A DNA stretch of 6,117 bases, from the NCBI GenBank assembly GCA_002389265.1, contig DGOD01000129.1:7148-13264 (forward strand), in the 5' to 3' direction. Shown here piece by piece: positions 5,447 through 6,117 of this stretch. Position numbers and translations under genes: made by a program. Position 1 is the first letter of the stretch; every line of letters starts with the position of its first letter. Below the pieces are notes generated by a model. It was not told the origin of the DNA. It saw only the letters and a program-made list of their open reading frames with translations, and made no database searches. The DNA is from Gammaproteobacteria bacterium UBA4475 (GTDB lineage: Bacteria > Pseudomonadota > Gammaproteobacteria > Pseudomonadales > Azotimanducaceae).

Positions 5447-5477
5447 GACGACCAGCATTAACCATCCAAGATATTGA

Positions 5478-6117
<640 letters not shown>

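Overview
The window looks like chromosomal housekeeping DNA from a gammaproteobacterium of moderate GC content. The pyruvate dehydrogenase E2 is AceF-like, and YajQ, AmpG, the alkyltransferase-like protein and GroESL all resemble gammaproteobacterial proteins as I remember them. The genus cannot be fixed from the sequence alone. No tRNA, rRNA, CRISPR array, insertion sequence or phage gene is visible.

Layout, left to right. (1) The 3' part of aceF (dihydrolipoamide acetyltransferase) on the + strand, with its 5' end outside the window. (2) A short convergent gap with a hairpin. (3) A minus-strand two-gene unit transcribed leftward: a two-domain protein (degenerate receiver plus degenerate GGDEF) followed by a PduO-type cob(I)alamin adenosyltransferase. 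The second gene's ribosome binding site overlaps the first gene's stop codon. (4) A 78-base divergent promoter region with an 8-bp inverted repeat. (5) A + strand pair, yajQ (nucleotide/c-di-GMP-binding protein) and ampG (muropeptide permease). (6) A convergent minus-strand gene for an alkyltransferase-like protein with the PWHR signature. (7) A 308-base regulatory region with a perfect CIRCE operator, overlapping sigma70-like and sigma32-like promoter elements, and a leader of about 200 bases. (8) groES and the first 209 codons of groEL, which runs off the right edge.

Two points stand out. First, groESL appears to be under double heat-shock control: an HrcA/CIRCE operator sits on a promoter that also carries a sigma32-like element, and a long leader ending in a hairpin separates it from groES. 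Second, the GGDEF protein has lost its catalytic signature (EPGRF in place of GGDEF) but keeps a correctly spaced RxxD inhibitory-site motif. This suggests a c-di-GMP sensor rather than a cyclase. It is divergently transcribed from yajQ, whose family includes c-di-GMP-binding proteins. Most of the rest is ordinary conserved metabolism and stress response.
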